A stretch of 64,000 nt of DNA from Saprospiraceae bacterium (GTDB lineage Bacteria > Bacteroidota > Bacteroidia > Chitinophagales > Saprospiraceae): assembly GCA_013140975.1 (NCBI GenBank), contig JABFRV010000041.1, positions 62,001 to 126,000 on the forward strand, given 5' to 3'. The translations under genes were made by a program, and so were the position numbers. A model generated the notes under the pieces. It saw nothing but the letters and a program-made list of their open reading frames with translations, did no database searches and was not told the DNA's origin. Shown one piece after another: positions 27,658 through 36,398 of this stretch; position 1 is the first letter of the stretch; each line of letters begins with the position of its first letter.

Positions 27658-30330
27658 TCAATTCCCGGTTTTTGTAAAAGGCAACCATATAAATCCATTG
27701 CGTTTGTTTATCTTAATCCAATAAGCCCCTTGAGGAATCGTGCTCAAATTCAGTTTTAAATTTATTTCTTTTCCAGCAACGAAATATGCTTGTATATACT
27801 TGCTATTGGCATCATAAAGCTCTACTTTCACTTCATTCTGATCATCAAATTCAAGTTCTAATTCTAATTCATCAAATGCCGGATTGGGATAGAGACTTAC
27901 TTTTTTCAAGCCAGTCAAATGATTCACGCCGGTCTTGAATAATATGTCCGCGCAAAATGTATCCACGCAAGAATTGCAATCACTGATTGTAACACAATAA
28001 ACTCCAATAGCTAATCCATTAATAGAAGAACTTGTCTGCCCTGTACTCCATTTATATTCATATGGAGAACAGCCACCTTGAGGAATTAAAAGAATTGAAC
28101 CATTCATTTGACCCGGATCTGTCGGAACAATGATCGCATTCAAATTCCATTTCTGTGCTTGCTTCACAATAAAAGGCCCATACAAAGATCTGTTGCCTGT
28201 TTCTGATATAATCTCACACGAATATGAACCTGCTGTTAGCCCCTTAATAAATCTTCCGGTATCCAAAGAATGCAACCACTTTATCTGTACAGCTGGTGTG
28301 CCTCCGGAAGTTTGCAGTTGAATACTTCCAGTAGCTGCGCCATAACAATCAACATCCGTAATCATTGCAGTGACCTTTGGCAAACTTGAAACAACATTGA
28401 CTTGTTGGCAAGAATTATCTACTACACATCCATCAGATGCATAAAGACAAATATTATAGTTACCTTCTTTTACATAAAGGTGAGTTGGTTGAACCTCTGT
28501 GCTTTGCAATCCATCACCAAAATTCCAAACAAAGGAAGTACTGTTGACAGAATTGTTCTTCAATATTAATTCATCATAATATAGAGTAGATTGAAAATCT
28601 GCATTTGCTTTATAATTAGAATCGTCTTTTTGAATCGATGCGATGACTCCGGGACTCAGATTATAAAATGTACCGCTGGCACTCATTCGTAATTCAACAC
28701 TTCGCACCTGAAATTGTATCATTCCCTGACCTGCACAGGAATCTACATATGTTTCTGTTGTTATCGGATTCTGATTAAGAAGCAAGAACAATGAATCCGA
28801 GATTGTTTTTTTATAGACAAAATATCCAATGCTGTTGGCAGGTTTTTTCCAATCTAATTGAACATGTAAACCGTTTTGTTTTATTTGAAGATTTTCAACG
28901 GGTGAGTGATTGTACATCTTAAGAGTCGGATCTCCCAATAGCGCTGTATGTGCAAATCCTCCATAATAAGGCGGATCATACAAGCCCCGGTTGTTCATTG
29001 TAAGTTGAGCAGCATATCCTATCTGCTCTCCTAATGCCATGTGATGAAACATCCATGAAGGCCTGTTCCCCCAAGTACTTGCAAGACAGGTCCTCGAAGC
29101 AATAGTTGCTCTCAGAAAATTATTAGGATAATCCCAGTCACCAAAATAAGAACCAAACAACATCATAAAAATAACTTGTAATGAATCGCTTGCAAAACTG
29201 GTTGTACTGGATATATCAGATGCACTTTCAGGTCCTCCTCCACCGCAACCATAAGCCCACATGTAAGATTGCGATAAAAGCGTTTGTCGAAAAGGCAAAT
29301 CTTTGACTTGTGAAATACCAAACATAGGAGTGAAATTTTTCCATCCAACAGAACCAAGCCCCTCAATATCTCCAAAATTATTATCGATGAGTGCTCTTTC
29401 TTTTGCTATAACTCTACCCTTCCTCCATTGATGATCTTTGTCGAGATACCTTCTCAATAATTGCTCTTCTGATTCTGCAAACTTTGTCATGTTTGCAAAA
29501 TCTACACGACCGATTTGAATTTTAACAGGAACAGGAATTACACTGTTATCAAATTTTCCATCTCCCGGACGATTGTCATTACGTGAACCCGGAGGATTGG
29601 CATTGACAGTTTGATCTGTCCATGTTCCATTGATATCAGCATAGTAGCCATCGCAGGGCCATGCTCCCCAATGATCATTATGATGACCGTCAGGAACAAT
29701 ATTTCCGGAATACGGAACAGGTATACGACCCAATAAGAAAACGGACTGATTTGAATCTCTTTGTTGAATAGACCAATTACGAATACGATCCCTGACGAAG
29801 CGCACAGAATCATTGCGACTCACAAAAATTGAATCGACAAGCAATCCATCTGCTTCAATATCCTCCATTAATCTGGAGATTTCAATAGCTAACAATTGTT
29901 TAAAACTGTTGTCTATGACTACCAGACAAGTACCTCTATGGTGAAGAGGAGGAACACGTATTCCTGAGTAAATGAAACCAGTTCCAAAATTAGGAGCACC
30001 ATTCCCATAAGGAAATGCAGGTAGACTCTTTATGATTTTGTATTCATAAGCGATACCCGTTTTTACGGTAGTATCTGTCCAGGAAACACTAGAAGGACTT
30101 AGGCGCGCCAGACTATCTGTCCAGCTTCGGTCGTATTTAGATTTTCTACAAATCGTGTAACCACCATTGGCAGTATCACGAACCCAGTTTAAAATTATTC
30201 TTGGTGGATTTTCCTGCACTGTAGCCTGAACCAATATGGATTGTCGTGCGTCATATATCTGCTGTGAAAGTAGATTGGCGATTAAGAATAATAAGATTAC
30301 AGCACTTCCAACTCTTAGTTTCATGTACAA
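27658..30330 (-). CDS. large secreted protein with FnIII-like, PKD and SprB-type repeats and T9SS sorting domain
   Basis: The 890-residue protein has an N-terminal signal peptide. An FnIII-like module (about 35-115) is followed by a domain of about 350 residues with TCLVVIDNSF and LLGRIPVPYSG, resembling gingipain-like C25 peptidase folds, though I could not place the catalytic pair. A second FnIII-like module, a PKD domain with FVWNFGDG near 640, and two SprB-like repeats (VDCYGAATGSIQL and a later copy) follow. The C-terminal 85 residues start VSLYPNPAFDEL, a Por/type IX sorting domain. The protein should be exported to the cell surface or outside. Confidence 0.8.
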   Translation of the reverse strand: MYMKLRVGSAVILLFLIANLLSQQIYDARQSILVQATVQENPPRIILNWVRDTANGGYTICRKSKYDRSWTDSLARLSPSSVSWTDTTVKTGIAYEYKIIKSLPAFPYGNGAPNFGTGFIYSGIRVPPLHHRGTCLVVIDNSFKQLLAIEISRLMEDIEADGLLVDSIFVSRNDSVRFVRDRIRNWSIQQRDSNQSVFLLGRIPVPYSGNIVPDGHHNDHWGAWPCDGYYADINGTWTDQTVNANPPGSRNDNRPGDGKFDNSVIPVPVKIQIGRVDFANMTKFAESEEQLLRRYLDKDHQWRKGRVIAKERALIDNNFGDIEGLGSVGWKNFTPMFGISQVKDLPFRQTLLSQSYMWAYGCGGGGPESASDISSTTSFASDSLQVIFMMLFGSYFGDWDYPNNFLRATIASRTCLASTWGNRPSWMFHHMALGEQIGYAAQLTMNNRGLYDPPYYGGFAHTALLGDPTLKMYNHSPVENLQIKQNGLHVQLDWKKPANSIGYFVYKKTISDSLFLLLNQNPITTETYVDSCAGQGMIQFQVRSVELRMSASGTFYNLSPGVIASIQKDDSNYKANADFQSTLYYDELILKNNSVNSTSFVWNFGDGLQSTEVQPTHLYVKEGNYNICLYASDGCVVDNSCQQVNVVSSLPKVTAMITDVDCYGAATGSIQLQTSGGTPAVQIKWLHSLDTGRFIKGLTAGSYSCEIISETGNRSLYGPFIVKQAQKWNLNAIIVPTDPGQMNGSILLIPQGGCSPYEYKWSTGQTSSSINGLAIGVYCVTISDCNSCVDTFCADILFKTGVNHLTGLKKVSLYPNPAFDELELELEFDDQNEVKVELYDANSKYIQAYFVAGKEINLKLNLSTIPQGAYWIKINKRNGFIWLPFTKTGN

Positions 30331-30652
30331 TATTAATAATATTTATGGAACAAGCTTAATAGTATTTTTCTGTACTCATGAAATGAGCCATTTTGGAATT
30401 AAGTTGGATTCATGTTTAGGATTCTCTAACGAACGAGAAAAAAATCATAGCCTCAAGTTCTATAATCATATGACATATGGGCAGCCATTACGTTTCGCAG
30501 AATCCAGACAGCCAAAAGCTAAAGTTATTCTTTATTAATTTTTTCTGCTTATGAAAAATTATTTCCTTATTTTTGGCTTCGAATGGCTTGGCGATAAGGC
30601 AGAATTACCAGATCCATTTTCACCAGGCTTACATAGACCTTGAAAGATTAAA
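30331..30652. other. intergenic region between divergent genes
   Basis: This 322-nt divergent gap should hold the promoters of the secreted protein (minus strand) and the AraC regulator (plus strand). I see no clear repeat, hairpin or known operator in it. Confidence 0.4.
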
Positions 30653-31465
30653 ATGCAAAAAACATCTGACATATACTTTCCAACAGGTGAAATCGAAAAG
30701 GCCTTCATAAATTTTATCTGGCGACTATCAGAAAATGATTTGCACAAAAGGAAGGAAATAATACTGCCAAAAGGAACAGTAGAAATCATATTTAACTTCT
30801 CAGATGAAATAAATTACTTCAATCCTTCACAACAGGTTTCGAAAAAACTACCGATCGTTTTTGTGAATGGAATAAACTTCAAGCCATTTGAACTGACTAA
30901 AACCGGTCGTCAAGAATTTTTAGGAATTCAACTTAACAGTATTGGACTTCGACTGCTTTTTAATATTTCCGCAAAGGAGTTTAACAATAGTGTATACGAT
31001 GGGAAAGAGCTATGCACACATCTTGACAGCTTGGCAAATGCATTGTTTCACCAGCAGACATTTGCCCAACAAGTAAATATGATATTAGTATGGATTCGCA
31101 ATAAAATTCCTTTCAAAAATTACCAACATTCAATCGATAGGGTTCAAAAATTAAAGAGCTATAAAGACATTCAGAACCTTAGCGTTAAAAAGATTTGTGA
31201 AGAAATATATTTATCCGACAGACAACTCAGAAGGTTTTCACAGGATTGGCTGGGAATGAATACTGAAGAATTTATTCTCTATGGAAGATATCTTAACTGT
31301 CTAAATCTTCTTCACTATTCTAAGCAATCCCTTACTGCAATAGGATTAAAAGCAGGTTATTATGACCAATCACATTTTATTCGTGAATTTAAAGCCTATA
31401 CAGATCTAACACCCAAACAGTATCAAGAAGCGAATACTGATCTGCCCGGACATATTTTTGTATAA
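30653..31465 (+). CDS. AraC family transcriptional regulator
   Basis: The 270-residue protein has an N-terminal ligand-like domain (the DUF6597 kind common in Bacteroidota). The C-terminal AraC-type double helix-turn-helix spans about 165-262, seen in VKKICEEIYLSDRQLRRF and AIGLKAGYYDQSHFIREF plus the closing LTPKQY. Downstream on the same strand are a membrane protein and a diheme cytochrome c, then an O-methyltransferase. An 18-nt motif at 31475 recurs at 33363 upstream of the methyltransferase, so both are candidate binding sites. Confidence 0.9.
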   Translation: MQKTSDIYFPTGEIEKAFINFIWRLSENDLHKRKEIILPKGTVEIIFNFSDEINYFNPSQQVSKKLPIVFVNGINFKPFELTKTGRQEFLGIQLNSIGLRLLFNISAKEFNNSVYDGKELCTHLDSLANALFHQQTFAQQVNMILVWIRNKIPFKNYQHSIDRVQKLKSYKDIQNLSVKKICEEIYLSDRQLRRFSQDWLGMNTEEFILYGRYLNCLNLLHYSKQSLTAIGLKAGYYDQSHFIREFKAYTDLTPKQYQEANTDLPGHIFV

Positions 31466-31474
31466 ATTCAAAAA

Positions 31475-31493
31475 TGTCCGAATTGTACAATTC
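31475..31493. promoter_or_regulatory. candidate AraC-regulator binding site, copy A
   Basis: The site reads TGTCCGAATTGTACAATT at 31475-31492, with a perfect 14-nt palindrome GAATTGTACAATTC at 31480-31493. It lies 10 nt past the araC-type gene stop and 173 nt upstream of the membrane-protein gene. All but one base of the 18-nt motif recur at 33363. Confidence 0.5.
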
Positions 31494-31665
31494 CTGTACA
31501 TTCTTCAAATCTATTTTTACAACACATTTTAATGTGACAGTAGAATTAAACCAAGAAATTTAGTTGGGTTAAAAATTTTTGTTGATTTTTTTTAGATTTT
31601 ACTGTTCACGCAATTGATATTATTGTGAATAAAAACAATCTTTACAATTACAATATAACTTTTTT

Positions 31666-32211
31666 ATGAATAGAAAAGAGACAGATTTATTAATTAAGTT
31701 ATTGATTGTCGGTTACAGTCTGAATTTTTTATTTGGAATGTTAGGATCATTTTTTGAACCACAGAGTTATGGCCAAATGACCTCATGGATGCTTGGGGAC
31801 TCAATGGCGATTTTTGCGAGTGTATTGGCCAGCAGGTATATTGGATTTAGAGGACAAAACATTGCAGCAGCAGGATACACATCATTTGGAATCGCTTATG
31901 GCGTATCCTTTGCATCGAGCGCTATCAATGCAGTAAACGAAGAAAAGATGGCTACAATAATCCTGCCCTTAGTTCCTGCAGTATTTCTGATTAGCTTCTG
32001 TAAAATATTCCCGGGCTGGTTACGATTTGGAGGACTTCTGATTTGTATCCCATTTTTTCTGATGTATAAACATGTTATACAAGGCACTTATAAACATGAA
32101 GATCTTTCAAATCTTTTCGCATATGTTGGAATTCAAGTGTTAGGATTGCTGTGGTCCTACTTTATGTATAAAGACAATGTCAAACAAAAATCAAATGAAA
32201 AGAATAATTAA
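31666..32211 (+). CDS. small integral membrane protein of unknown function
   Basis: The 181-residue protein is strongly hydrophobic with about six predicted membrane helices and a lysine-rich cytosolic tail. I do not recognise a named family. It overlaps the next gene (diheme cytochrome c) by 35 nt if that gene starts at 32177, or by 17 nt from the alternative start at 32195, so they are translationally linked. A role near a periplasmic electron-transfer chain is possible from context only. Confidence 0.7.
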   Translation: MNRKETDLLIKLLIVGYSLNFLFGMLGSFFEPQSYGQMTSWMLGDSMAIFASVLASRYIGFRGQNIAAAGYTSFGIAYGVSFASSAINAVNEEKMATIILPLVPAVFLISFCKIFPGWLRFGGLLICIPFFLMYKHVIQGTYKHEDLSNLFAYVGIQVLGLLWSYFMYKDNVKQKSNEKNN

Positions 32212-33172
32212 AATTATTGTATATTTTGTTGGCTTCATTATTATTTTGATTGGAGGCTTTCTTTCTTATCTAAAGTTTGCTTTACCAAATTTAGCTGCGG
32301 CACCAGAACTGGTTATTGAAAAGACCACTGAAAAACTAGAACATGGCAAGTATCTCGCCAATCATGTTATGTTATGTATGGACTGCCACTCAACCCGTGA
32401 TTGGAGTACTTTTTCAGGACCAATGGTCTCAGGAACTGAAGGTAAAGGAGGTGAAATATTTGATCAAAATCTTGGCTTCCCTGGAAAATATATAGCTCCA
32501 AACATAACTCCATTTAATTTTCAAAATTGGACTGACGGAGAAATTTTCAGAGCCATAACAACAGGAGTATCAAAAGACGGAAGAGCTTTATTTCCTATAA
32601 TGCCACATCACAATTATGGCCAACTCGATAAGAACGATATTGAGTCTGTAATAGCATATATCAGAAGCCTTAAACCTATTGAGAACAAAACTGAAATGTC
32701 GAGTTCCGATTTCCCGATGAATTTTATCATCAACACCATACCAAAAGAACCAAGCCTAAGCAAGATTCCTTCACAATCAGACAAAATCAATTATGGTAAA
32801 TATATGATCACAGCAGCATCGTGCATAGATTGCCATACCAAACAAGACAAAGGGAAATTTGTAGGCCCGCTGTATGCCGGAGGTTTTGAATTTAAATTTC
32901 CTGACGGTTCAGTTGTAAGGTCATCTAATCTTACTCCTGACAAAACAACAGGACTTGGTACTTGGACAAGTGAGCTTTTTATTAGACGCTTTAAAATGTA
33001 TTCTGACAGTTCCTATGTAAATAAGAAAGTATCATCAGGCGAGTTTCAGACGACTATGCCTTGGACAATGTATACAGGCATGAAGGAAACAGACTTAGAA
33101 GCAATATTTGCATATCTTCAGACTTTAGCTCCGGTTACGAATGAAGTTGAAAAATTTACTTCATCAAAGTAA
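32177..33172 (+). CDS. membrane-anchored diheme cytochrome c
   Basis: The 331-residue protein has an N-terminal transmembrane anchor and two c-type haem sites, CMDCH near residue 68 and CIDCH near residue 216. Each is followed by a distal region with a likely methionine ligand. The two-domain pattern resembles the cytochrome c subunits of alcohol/aldehyde dehydrogenases and similar oxidoreductases. It would carry electrons on the periplasmic face. The upstream ATG overlaps the previous gene; ATG 32195 is an alternative start and places the anchor right at the N-terminus. Confidence 0.88.
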   Translation: MSNKNQMKRIIKIIVYFVGFIIILIGGFLSYLKFALPNLAAAPELVIEKTTEKLEHGKYLANHVMLCMDCHSTRDWSTFSGPMVSGTEGKGGEIFDQNLGFPGKYIAPNITPFNFQNWTDGEIFRAITTGVSKDGRALFPIMPHHNYGQLDKNDIESVIAYIRSLKPIENKTEMSSSDFPMNFIINTIPKEPSLSKIPSQSDKINYGKYMITAASCIDCHTKQDKGKFVGPLYAGGFEFKFPDGSVVRSSNLTPDKTTGLGTWTSELFIRRFKMYSDSSYVNKKVSSGEFQTTMPWTMYTGMKETDLEAIFAYLQTLAPVTNEVEKFTSSK

Positions 33173-33362
33173 ATTTGTTTAGAATAAATTTATTTTCACA
33201 GGCCAGAGTGTTCTATACATTGTGTAAAATGTAAGCTCATTTCGTTTGACAAATCTCCGGTTACTTTGTATTCATAAATTGATACTATACTCTGATCTTA
33301 CTCCTAAAAATAAAGTCTGGAAAATTCTAAATATCAATGACATCATTCTGTTTAATGTATTA

Positions 33363-33380
33363 TGTCCGAATTATACAATT
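33363..33380. promoter_or_regulatory. candidate AraC-regulator binding site, copy B
   Basis: TGTCCGAATTATACAATT differs by one base from the site at 31475-31492. It lies 53 nt upstream of the O-methyltransferase start, a normal operator position. It suggests that the methyltransferase belongs to the same regulon as the AraC gene cluster. Confidence 0.5.
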
Positions 33381-33433
33381 TTATTTATTTAACTCCTTCC
33401 ACTTTTGTATCAACAAATTAAACGTGTAATTAT

Positions 33434-34471
33434 ATGATATATAAATTCTCATTTATAGAAAAAATTCTTTTATCAAACGATATTATTCCTCATCCATTTG
33501 CTGACGCATCATCATCAGTGGGACTTGGCTTTGCATTAGGGAGTGCAGTGAAATTAAAAATTGCTGATCAACTTACTATGAATTTCAAAGAGGTCAAGAG
33601 CATTGCTAATGATGCTAGCGTAAGCGAAATTGGCGCTGAGTTGATTCTTGATTGCCTCGATGCACTTGGATATGTTCAGAAAAGTGGAACGCAATATGCT
33701 TTTACAAAAAGAGGATTTAAAAATTTATCAACTCAGTCACCAAATAACTTTCGTTACTTCATTCTCTTTTGTGACTATTTGTATAAAGGCTATCTTCAAT
33801 TAGATGATACTATCCGATTGGGTAAAAGGCCACATTCCAATATGCTCGAAGAAATGAGCGATTACGAATGGGAGTTATTTTCACGAGCAATGATTGATAT
33901 TTCACAAACCAATTATAAAGAAGTTGCCGGTAAAATTCCGATAACTAAAACACAGCATAAACTATTAGACCTTGGTGGCTCTCATGGTCTGTACAGTATT
34001 GAATTATGCAAAAGGTTTTCAAATCTTCAGGCAACGATTGTTGATTTACCTCCTGTAAAAAAATATGCTGATGAGTGTATTGAAAAATATATGGCATCAA
34101 AAAACGTTTCCTTTCTCCCATCAGACTTCATGAAAGATGAATTGCCACAGGGTGTTGATGTTATTCTCGCATTTAATATTATTCATGGTCTGAATCCACC
34201 TGAGAATGAGATTTTAGCGAAGAAAGCTTTCAACGCACTCAATAAAGGCGGTATGTATGTAATTCTCGACCAGATAAAAGGAATTGGCGGCAGTTCGCAA
34301 ATGTCAAAAGCTACAACTTCATTCATGGCCTTAAACCTTTTACATCAGGCAGGAGGCAAGACCTATTCGCATAATGAAATAAACGCTTTCACCAAAAAAG
34401 TTGGGTTTGAAAAAACGGAACTGAAAAAACTAAACGCACCGGGATTTGGTGTGGTTATTTGCTATAAATAA
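33434..34471 (+). CDS. SAM-dependent O-methyltransferase (type 2, hydroxyindole/CrtF-like)
   Basis: The 345-residue protein has an N-terminal winged-helix dimerisation domain (about 20-100) and a class I Rossmann methyltransferase domain. The SAM motif LLDLGGSHGLYSIEL is near residue 176, DLPPV marks the acidic end of strand 2, and LAFNIIHG and GGMYVILD follow. This two-domain layout is that of small-molecule O-methyltransferases. Substrate unknown. It follows an 18-nt motif shared with the AraC gene region. Confidence 0.85.
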   Translation: MIYKFSFIEKILLSNDIIPHPFADASSSVGLGFALGSAVKLKIADQLTMNFKEVKSIANDASVSEIGAELILDCLDALGYVQKSGTQYAFTKRGFKNLSTQSPNNFRYFILFCDYLYKGYLQLDDTIRLGKRPHSNMLEEMSDYEWELFSRAMIDISQTNYKEVAGKIPITKTQHKLLDLGGSHGLYSIELCKRFSNLQATIVDLPPVKKYADECIEKYMASKNVSFLPSDFMKDELPQGVDVILAFNIIHGLNPPENEILAKKAFNALNKGGMYVILDQIKGIGGSSQMSKATTSFMALNLLHQAGGKTYSHNEINAFTKKVGFEKTELKKLNAPGFGVVICYK

Positions 34472-34562
34472 ATCACAAGGATGATTTATCAGACATGTTT
34501 ATTTACAAATTAAATGAGATATAGTTCTTAATAAGAGTTATATCTTAGAAAGTCATAAAAAT

Positions 34563-35159
34563 TTATGCTGCCAATTTTTTCCATTGCAAAATTGCCTTCG
34601 CTGGTTGAGCAGAAGTAATAAAGATATCATGCGTTTCTCCGAATTGCATTTCAATAAAATCCCCTTGTCCTAAGCGCACTACGCGGAGTTTGCCCGCCTC
34701 GTCAGTAATATGACATTCACAGGAGCCTTCCAGAAGTAAAAAACTTTCTATTAAATCATGATGCACTTCTTCCGGAATATATTCTTTTACCCAAACCACA
34801 AAAAGTGTACGTTCTTCTGTTTCTTCCAGGGTGTGGAGATGAATGTCTTCATATTCAGGAGGCTCTATCTCGGCAACGGCCTCCTGCCAATCGTACCAGC
34901 TGGAATTGGCATCAAGCATCGGTAATTGGTTCAAGTGTAATCGAATGCTATTTTTTTTCTGATTGTTTAGAGACTTTAGTTTATTCAATATTTCATCACG
35001 TAATTCCGACGGAGGCGCTACAGACTGTGCTTCTGCAAAAAGCAATAAGGCATCTTCTGTCTGTTGTAATTCTGCATCATCAGGTAAGCGCCCATCCTTA
35101 TTGGTTAGCCACTCCCGTAGCTGATCTTTTGTTATTTCATTTTTCTTTTTCATAATCAA
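34563..35159 (-). CDS. cupin-domain protein, probable anti-sigma factor of the adjacent ECF sigma
   Basis: The 198-residue protein begins with a charged helical N-terminus and ends in a cupin barrel (LLLEGSCECHITD, then GQGDFIEMQFGETHDI). It starts 17 nt after the stop of the ECF sigma gene, the usual place for an anti-sigma factor, and ChrR-type anti-sigma factors carry a C-terminal cupin. The N-terminal zinc ligand pattern of ChrR is not visible, so this is a ChrR-like protein by context rather than by motif. It may instead be a zinc-free cupin sensor. Confidence 0.7.
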   Translation of the reverse strand: MIMKKKNEITKDQLREWLTNKDGRLPDDAELQQTEDALLLFAEAQSVAPPSELRDEILNKLKSLNNQKKNSIRLHLNQLPMLDANSSWYDWQEAVAEIEPPEYEDIHLHTLEETEERTLFVVWVKEYIPEEVHHDLIESFLLLEGSCECHITDEAGKLRVVRLGQGDFIEMQFGETHDIFITSAQPAKAILQWKKLAA

Positions 35160-35176
35160 TATTACGTTTGCAGTGT

Positions 35177-35722
35177 TTAAGAAAATGCATTTTTCAGCTC
35201 CATCAAAGCGATGCGTGCGCGCGTTTTAACTGTGCCCAGAGGGATATTGAAATTTTCAGAAATCTCCTGTTGGGTATAGCCTTCAAAGTACATCCATTCA
35301 ATCACTTCCCTACAAGATCCAGGGAGCTTTTCCACTAATTGACGCAAGCCCACTGTGTCTTCTACATGTCGAACAGATATACGTTCCGCTACAGGAAATA
35401 CGAGATTATCCAGGTTCTGGTTTTTACGTTTTTGAGAAAAATGTTTAGATCGCGTAAAATCAATAGCGGTATGGCGGGCTATATTAATCATCCAGGTGGC
35501 CAGACGCCCTTTCTCTTCATCAAAAGACTCTATGTTTTTCCAAATTTTAATAAAACAATCCTGTAATAAATTCTGAGCTTCCTGGTAATCATCCACAACC
35601 CTTGATATAACCCCAAACAACATAGCACTATAATTGTCGTACAACAATGTGAAAGCCTCCTCCTCTCCTGCTATTAGCATCGGGACCAGTCTTCGCTCTA
35701 TGTCTGCTATCACATTCAGCAT
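35177..35722 (-). CDS. ECF-subfamily RNA polymerase sigma factor
   Basis: The 181-residue protein has region 2 (LLQDCFIKIWKN and GRLATWMINIARHTAID) and region 4 (LPGSCREVIEWMYFEGYTQQEISENFNIPLGTVKTR), with no region 1 or 3. It directs RNA polymerase to a small set of stress genes. Its gene is followed by a cupin anti-sigma candidate, and it is divergent from the NTF2/SRPBCC cluster. A motif GGGACGA lies 200 nt upstream and recurs before the SRPBCC gene, a possible promoter for this sigma. Confidence 0.92.
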   Translation of the reverse strand: MLNVIADIERRLVPMLIAGEEEAFTLLYDNYSAMLFGVISRVVDDYQEAQNLLQDCFIKIWKNIESFDEEKGRLATWMINIARHTAIDFTRSKHFSQKRKNQNLDNLVFPVAERISVRHVEDTVGLRQLVEKLPGSCREVIEWMYFEGYTQQEISENFNIPLGTVKTRARIALMELKNAFS

Positions 35723-35921
35723 AAATACCTCTTGGTTTTTCTAGGAATTCGTATTGATTCTAATTCGCCGGATGTATGTAAAAGAATCCGGTGCCAGGTC
35801 AATACTTCTTCTTCTACCCTTTTGTTTTGCGAATATACGAATCCTGCCAAATTAAGGCCTGCCTTTTCCAATAGTTTCTTAAACGGTGAAAAGTATTTAT
35901 TGCTTTTCGAAAAAAAATTTC

Positions 35922-35928
35922 TCGTCCC
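35922..35928 (-). promoter_or_regulatory. candidate ECF promoter -35 element upstream of the sigma gene
   Basis: On the minus strand the sequence is GGGACGA, followed 13 nt later by CGAAAA. The same GGGACGA with TAAAAC 12 nt later is present before the SRPBCC gene at 38365. The pair resembles an ECF-type -35/-10 arrangement. The leader to the sigma gene would be long (about 180 nt). Confidence 0.35.
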
Positions 35929-36014
35929 GAAATCCGAAATTCAGATGACTTCGTAAGTGGTTTTAAAGTTTAAAAAAGGCTTTTGTTTTCTAAAACCATT
36001 AAAACTAAATTATC

Positions 36015-36314
36015 ATGCGTACCTTATTAAAATTTCAACTCGATGTAGAAGATGCCTATAAGGCAATGAGAGATGGCTCGTTCTCAAAAATAATGGAGAA
36101 ACTGATGCACTTAACAAAGCCTGAAGCGTCTTACTTCGGTATAGAAGAAGGCAACCGCACAGGTTTCATTTTCTTTGAGCTCAAAGACCCTTCTTTTATT
36201 CCACAGATCGGTGAATTGCTATTCATGGGATCTAATGCTAAAATATCGCTGATCCCAATCATGAATCAGGAAGATTTGCAAAATGGACTTACAAATGCTT
36301 TCGCTAAAACCTAG
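36015..36314 (+). CDS. small protein of unknown function
   Basis: The 99-residue cytosolic protein has no signal peptide and no membrane helix. Its alternating pattern (MRTLLKFQLDVE, FIFFELKDPSFIPQIGE, KISLIPIM) suggests an alpha-beta ferredoxin-like fold of the dimeric-barrel kind. I do not recognise the family. It is first in the plus-strand run that continues with the NTF2-like genes, 84 nt ahead of the next gene. Confidence 0.65.
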   Translation: MRTLLKFQLDVEDAYKAMRDGSFSKIMEKLMHLTKPEASYFGIEEGNRTGFIFFELKDPSFIPQIGELLFMGSNAKISLIPIMNQEDLQNGLTNAFAKT

Positions 36315-36398
36315 TTGATAGCTATTCTTAACTAGAATTTTACTAACAAAACAATTATAAAATCAAAAATTATTTTTTAACAATCAAATTTTATTTCA

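Noticed and set aside
34468..34489. An 8-nt inverted repeat ATAAATCA/TGATTTAT after the O-methyltransferase as a terminator
   Set aside because: It is short and AT-rich with no T-run on either side, so support is too weak.
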